From the NCBI GenBank assembly GCA_910589685.1, contig CAJUTA010000045.1:1-23652 (forward strand): DNA of 23,652 nt, given 5' to 3'. Source of the stretch: an uncultured Ureaplasma sp. Its GTDB lineage: Bacteria; Bacillota_I; Bacilli_A; Mycoplasmatales; Mycoplasmoidaceae. Shown here in pieces: positions 19,601 through 23,652 of the stretch; position 1 is the first letter of the stretch; every line of letters begins with the position of its first letter. The notes below the pieces were generated by a model. It was given only the letters and a program-made list of their open reading frames with translations. It did no database searches and was not told where the DNA came from. The translations under genes were made by a program, and so were the position numbers.

Positions 19601-20669
19601 TCGTAGTTGATTATATTTATTTGCAGGAATATCTTTTACTGATTATACAGACAATGTAGGTACTAAAAAATTAGTTTTAGACTTGACAAGAATTTTTCCA
19701 ACTGATTTAACAATTAAACCAGAAAATAATTTTATTCTTCAATATAAAGCAAACAATGCTCCAATTTATCCAATTGTTACAGAAGATGGAACAATTAATT
19801 GAGGATATAATTCTTTTGAAAATATTTTATTCAATGATAAAAGTGTATTAGATAATGCTAATCAAGATTTTGTTTTAAATTCTGCTAGTGAAGCTAAGGT
19901 TAAAGTTTCATATAAAAATAGTAGTTCCGAATCTACATATGCACTAAATATTAGCTATACAAAAGATGATTTAAAAACAGAACAATTGGATAAATTGAAA
20001 GCTCAAAAATATTATGGATGTCAATATTTAAGATTTAAAAAATTTTTATTTGATCAAGTAAAAATTACTGAATATTCTTCGAATTTACCAACACTATTAT
20101 CTTTGGCTATTGCTGCTATTTTGCCTAATAAGCCAATCATCTTTAATCCTGAACCAAGCACAACAAATATTGCATCAATTTTCCAAACAAATACAACTCC
20201 AAATATTAAAGACTACAACACCAATGTTTTCAATCCAAATTATAGTGTTGGTAATGTTGGAAAAGGCGATGTTGATTTAGTGAATGATTTGACAAATTTC
20301 GTTAATAATTATATAGTTTGAAACAACTCACAAGTAAATCCAAACCAACAAATTTTAACTATGGAACCTAATACGCTAGATGCCTTAAATCAATTAGTTA
20401 AAAAACATTATAATATTTCTAATTCTATTAATTTCCAAGTTGGTATTAGTGGTCAAGTTGTACAAATTTTAAATAAAAAATATTCATACAACTTATGTAT
20501 TTATTTTGATAGACCAGTATTATATACATATACAGATTCATTAGGTAATTTGACAAAATCTATTGTTCAACAAATAATAGTGCCATTTACTATGAATACT
20601 GTCCCAACAAAACCACAACCTACTCCTCCAACAACTACAACTTTGAATACATCAAAGAATAAGTATTAA
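16659..20669 (+). CDS. Very large lipoprotein of unknown function (1336 aa)
   Basis: The signal MKKIKLKTFIAFTSLLVPST leads to a relaxed lipobox, VTSAC, with Cys30. The mature protein is about 1300 residues, secreted and membrane-anchored. It alternates Asn/Thr/Ser-rich, probably beta-rich stretches with a helical middle (about 540-800, including LLSEIINNHNDPIKMHQW and EKLLDKGAQWILPMIGEIM). Three segments share a loose N-(Y/F)-x(n)-W pattern around Trp101, Trp356 and Trp1221, suggesting divergent repeats. The C-terminus ends in a Pro/Thr-rich tail, KPQPTPPTTTT, as in some surface proteins. I recognise no enzyme motif. Context with the FtsX-type permease and a second lipoprotein suggests a surface complex, or an adhesin/antigen; unproven. 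Many TGA Trp codons; no frame break. Confidence 0.85.
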
Positions 20670-20683
20670 TTACTTTTATCAAG

Positions 20684-20689
20684 TATAAT
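20684..20689 (+). promoter_or_regulatory. Candidate -10 box for the small-gene/uvrA unit
   Basis: TATAAT occurs in the 44-nt gap after the large lipoprotein, 24 nt before the ATG at 20714. No terminator hairpin is visible in this gap, so upstream readthrough is also possible. No clear -35 is seen. Confidence 0.5.
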
Positions 20690-20713
20690 TTTTAAATATA
20701 GTTTATTTACAAA

Positions 20714-21028
20714 ATGCCTACTTGATTAATTATTCTTATTGCTATTTTATGTGTGGTTGCAATTCTTGCATTTGCATATTTTATTTGAACCTTACGCCGT
20801 ATGTCAATAGTTTCTAAAAAATTAGATTATTTGGTGGAAGATTTAACATATAAATCTGAAAAAATGAATGATGTTGTCTCATCAATTGTAAAAATATCCA
20901 ATTATATTAATGCTGCAGAAGATTTAGTCAAGAATAATGCAGATGTAATTAGCAAAGTATTATTAGAAAATAGCGAAAAAAAGACTAAAAATAATTCAAA
21001 AACTCCTAAAAATAATGAAGAATCTTAA
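20714..21028 (+). CDS. Small membrane protein, DUF948/YtxG-like
   Basis: A 104-residue protein with one N-terminal transmembrane helix (about residues 4-25, WLIILIAILCVVAILAFAYF) followed by a charged, probably coiled-coil region, MSIVSKKLDYLVEDLTYKS and onwards, and a Lys/Asn-rich tail. This TM-plus-coiled-coil layout resembles DUF948 proteins such as Bacillus YtxG, but similarity is by architecture only. TGA codons in PTWLI and YFIWTL are Trp; without them only the part from 20801 would be called. It overlaps the next gene by 14 nt. Function unknown. Confidence 0.75.
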
Positions 21029-21323
21029 TAAAATAGGAATTTCAATTCTAATTGGATTTTTATTATCAAAAACAATTAATGAATCCGATTTTGAAAAAAT
21101 AAAATTAACCTTTAAAAATAAAGCAAAGCTATTATTGCCTAATTTAGACGAACATTTTTTAGAATTAACTAATTTACTAGAAGAAAATAATAATTTGTCA
21201 AAAAATCAAGATATTTATATTTCTGAACAAATTAAAAAAATAAAAAATAAACTACAAGAAAATAACCAAGAAGAAATTGCTGATCTAATTTTGAAAGAAA
21301 TGACAAAGGAAAAAAATGAGTAA
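21015..21323 (+). CDS. Small hypothetical protein upstream of uvrA
   Basis: A 102-residue protein with a short hydrophobic N-terminus (IGISILIGFLLS, residues 7-18) and a helical, Lys/Glu/Asn-rich remainder. The hydrophobic start followed by a charged helix is reminiscent of YtxH, which neighbours YtxG in Bacillus, but the match is weak. It starts 14 nt inside the DUF948-like gene and overlaps the uvrA start by 8 nt, so the three genes probably form a coupled unit. No Shine-Dalgarno is obvious before ATG 21015. No recognised domain. Confidence 0.7.
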   Translation: MKNLNKIGISILIGFLLSKTINESDFEKIKLTFKNKAKLLLPNLDEHFLELTNLLEENNNLSKNQDIYISEQIKKIKNKLQENNQEEIADLILKEMTKEKNE

Positions 21324-23652
21324 GTGTAATGATTCAATTATTGTTCATGGTGCTCGTGAAAATAATTTAAAAAATATTGATATAACAATTCCTAAAAATA
21401 AATTTGTTGTTATTACAGGATTATCAGGTTCAGGAAAATCTAGTCTAGCTTTCGATACAATTTATGCTGAAGGTCAAAGACGTTACTTAGAATCTCTATC
21501 TACTTATACCCGCCAATTTTTAGGTGGTAATGAAAAACCAGATGTTGATTCAATTGAAGGTTTATCACCGAGTATTGCAATTGATCAAAAATCAACTTCA
21601 AATAATCCACGTTCGACAGTTGGAACGGTAACAGAAATTTATGATTATTTGCGTGTGTTTTTCGCAAGAATAGGTACACCATATTGTGTTAATGGACATG
21701 GTATTATAAAAACACAAACAATTAAACAAATAGTTGATTTTTTATTCGATCTAGCAGATGAAACAAAAATTGTTATTTTTTCACCAATGGTAAATAATGA
21801 AAAGGGGACTCACGAATCACTATTACAAAATTTACGTAATAGTGGATTTTTGCGTGTTCGAATTAATAATGAAATTTATAGTTTAGACGATAACATTGTT
21901 TTAGATAAAAATAAAAAACATACAATTGAAGTGATGGTTGATCGAATCATTTTGAGAAAAGACTCTCAAACAAGATCACGTTTAAATGATTCAGTTGAAA
22001 CGGCTTTAAAAACAAGCAATGGTTTTGTATTAGCTCAATACAATGATGAAGAAAAATTATTTAATGAACATTATGCATGTGACAAATGTGGATTTAGCAT
22101 TCCTAATTTAGAACCACGTTTATTTTCATTTAATAGCCCTTTGGGCGCATGTGAACATTGCAAGGGAATAGGTGTTGTTTATGAGCCTGATCCAAATAAA
22201 ATGATTCCAAATAAAGATTTGAGCATTATTGATGGTGCAATAGATTTTTTTAAAAATACTGTTAATACAACAAATATGGATTGACAACGTTATTTCAATA
22301 TGCTAATGCATTATGAAATTCCTATTGACAAACCAATTTGTGAACTAAGTGAAAAAGATCTTCATCACATTCTTTATGGTAGTGATGAACCAATTACAAT
22401 TATTATGGAATCTGCAAATGGTCGTAAATATGAACAATTAGATTATGTTGAAGGACCATTGGATTTAATTAAAAGACGTTACCAAGAAACAAGTAGTGAT
22501 ATGGCTAGAGAATATTACTCTAAATATATGACTGAAAAAACTTGTCCAAAATGTAAAGGTCAAAGATTGAATGAATTAGCTCTTTGTGTAAAAATTGGTA
22601 ATAAATCAATCATTGATTTCACTAAATTAGATATTCAATCAGCAATTGAATTTTTGCTATCATTAGAACTAACAAAAGATCAACAAATTATTTCAAAATT
22701 AGTTTTAAAAGAAATTATAGATCGTTTATCTTTTTTAAATAATGTTGGATTAGATTATTTAATGTTGTCAAGAAATGCATCAACATTATCAGGTGGTGAG
22801 GCTCAAAGAATAAGATTAGCTACTCAAATTGGTTCTCATTTAACAGGCGTTTTATATGTATTAGATGAACCATCAATTGGTTTGCATCAAAAAGATAATG
22901 AAAAATTAATTAAGACAATTAGACAAATTTGTGATCTTGGAAATTCAATGTTAGTAGTAGAACATGATGAAGATACAATGAATGCAGCTGATTGATTAAT
23001 AGATATTGGTCCAGGAGCTGGAAACAATGGTGGATATGTAGTTTCAGAAGGCGAAGTAAATAAAGTTAAAGAAGATCCAAATTCATTAACTGGTCAATAT
23101 TTATCTGGTAAAAAATTTATTCCTATTCCTTCATCAAGAAGATCTGGTAATGGCAAAAAAATTATTCTAAAGAATGCTACTGGAAATAATCTAAAAAACG
23201 TTAATTTAGAAATTCCATTAGGAAAAATGATTGCTGTAACAGGTGTATCAGGTTCAGGAAAATCAACTTTAATCCTTGATACTCTTGTCAAAGGACTAAC
23301 TAAACAGTTATTTAATCCATTTGAAGATCACGCGCCTTTTAAAGAAATTATTGGGGCTAATAATATCGATAAAATCATTGAAGTGTCACAAGATCCAATT
23401 GGTAGAACTCCTCGTAGTAATCCAGCAACTTATACTGGAGTTTTTGATGATATTCGTGATGTTTTTTCTAATATCGTCGATGCAAAAGAAAAAGGTTATA
23501 GTAAAGGTCGTTTTAGTTTCAATGTTAAAGGCGGCCGTTGTGAACATTGTCAAGGCGATGGTGTCATAAAAATTGATATGCAATTTTTACCAAGTGTTTA
23601 TATAACTTGTGAAGAATGTCAAGGCAAATGTTATAATGAGGAAACTTTAAAA
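21316..23652 (+). CDS. uvrA: UvrABC excinuclease subunit A (partial, cut by window end)
   Basis: UvrA is the damage-sensing ATPase of nucleotide excision repair; it loads UvrB on lesions. The first 779 of about 940 residues are present. First ABC module: Walker A GLSGSGKSS (35-43), QRRYLESLSTYTRQFLG, signature LSGGEAQRIRLATQIGSHL (SGGE at 492-495), Walker B VLDEPSIGLH. A zinc module has C255-x2-C258-x20-C279-x2-C282. Second module: Walker A GVSGSGKST (Lys649) and a second zinc finger C742-x2-C745-x19-C765-x2-C768. All key elements are intact up to the edge. TGA Trp codons occur at 22282-22284 and 22993-22995. Shine-Dalgarno AAAGGA (21305-21310) precedes ATG 21316, which overlaps the previous gene by 8 nt. 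Confidence 0.97.

Noticed and set aside
1..23652. tRNA/rRNA genes, CRISPR arrays, IS elements or prophage genes
   Set aside because: I looked for tRNA-like CCA-ended cloverleafs, regular direct repeats, transposase motifs and phage genes and saw none. The intergenic space is too short for most of these.

Overview
The window is chromosomal DNA of a mollicute (Mycoplasma/Ureaplasma type). Base composition is very AT-rich. Many obvious family proteins (lgt, tilS, hprK, trxB, uvrA, the DEDDh exonuclease, both lipoproteins) read through in-frame TGA codons, so TGA must encode Trp (translation table 4). All 17 genes whose ends lie inside the window stop at TAA. Gene content fits the Pneumoniae/Ureaplasma/Malacoplasma branch, but I cannot name the species from sequence alone.

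Layout. (1) 1-2252, minus strand: dnaN, then an S4-domain gene (rlbA/yaaA), then the 5' part of gyrB. This is the classical dnaA-dnaN-yaaA-recF-gyrB cluster without recF, and dnaA is not next to dnaN. (2) 2253-2391: a very AT-rich divergent gap with DnaA-box-like sites, where gene polarity flips. (3) 2363-7694, plus strand: a tightly overlapping housekeeping operon pth-tilS-hprK-lgt-trxB-whiA covering tRNA recycling, tRNA-Ile lysidine, sugar-uptake regulation, lipoprotein maturation, thiol redox and a WhiA regulator. (4) 7686-9711, minus strand: an RluC/RluD-type pseudouridine synthase and a DEDDh exonuclease with an unrecognised C-terminal half. (5) 9720-11047, plus strand: rplK-rplA with a structured leader that could be the L1 autoregulatory site, ending in a strong intrinsic terminator. 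(6) 11080-20669, plus strand: an accessory surface module made of a giant duplicated FtsX-type permease (1478 aa) and two lipoproteins (362 and 1336 aa), with no ATPase gene. (7) 20714-23652, plus strand: two small overlapping genes, the first a DUF948-like membrane protein, running into uvrA, which is cut by the window end.

How the parts relate. Lgt, encoded here, is the enzyme that would lipidate the two lipoproteins. The permease and lipoproteins look co-transcribed from a promoter whose -10 box abuts the 14-T tract of the rplA terminator. That arrangement resembles homopolymer-controlled promoters of variable mycoplasma surface genes and is one of the more interesting leads. The other main leads are the origin-like dnaN/pth gap, the thioredoxin reductase with an altered NADPH-binding motif, and the ATPase-less permease/lipoprotein operon. 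Positions and motifs are read directly from the sequence. Family functions are from general knowledge. Regulatory proposals are inference.
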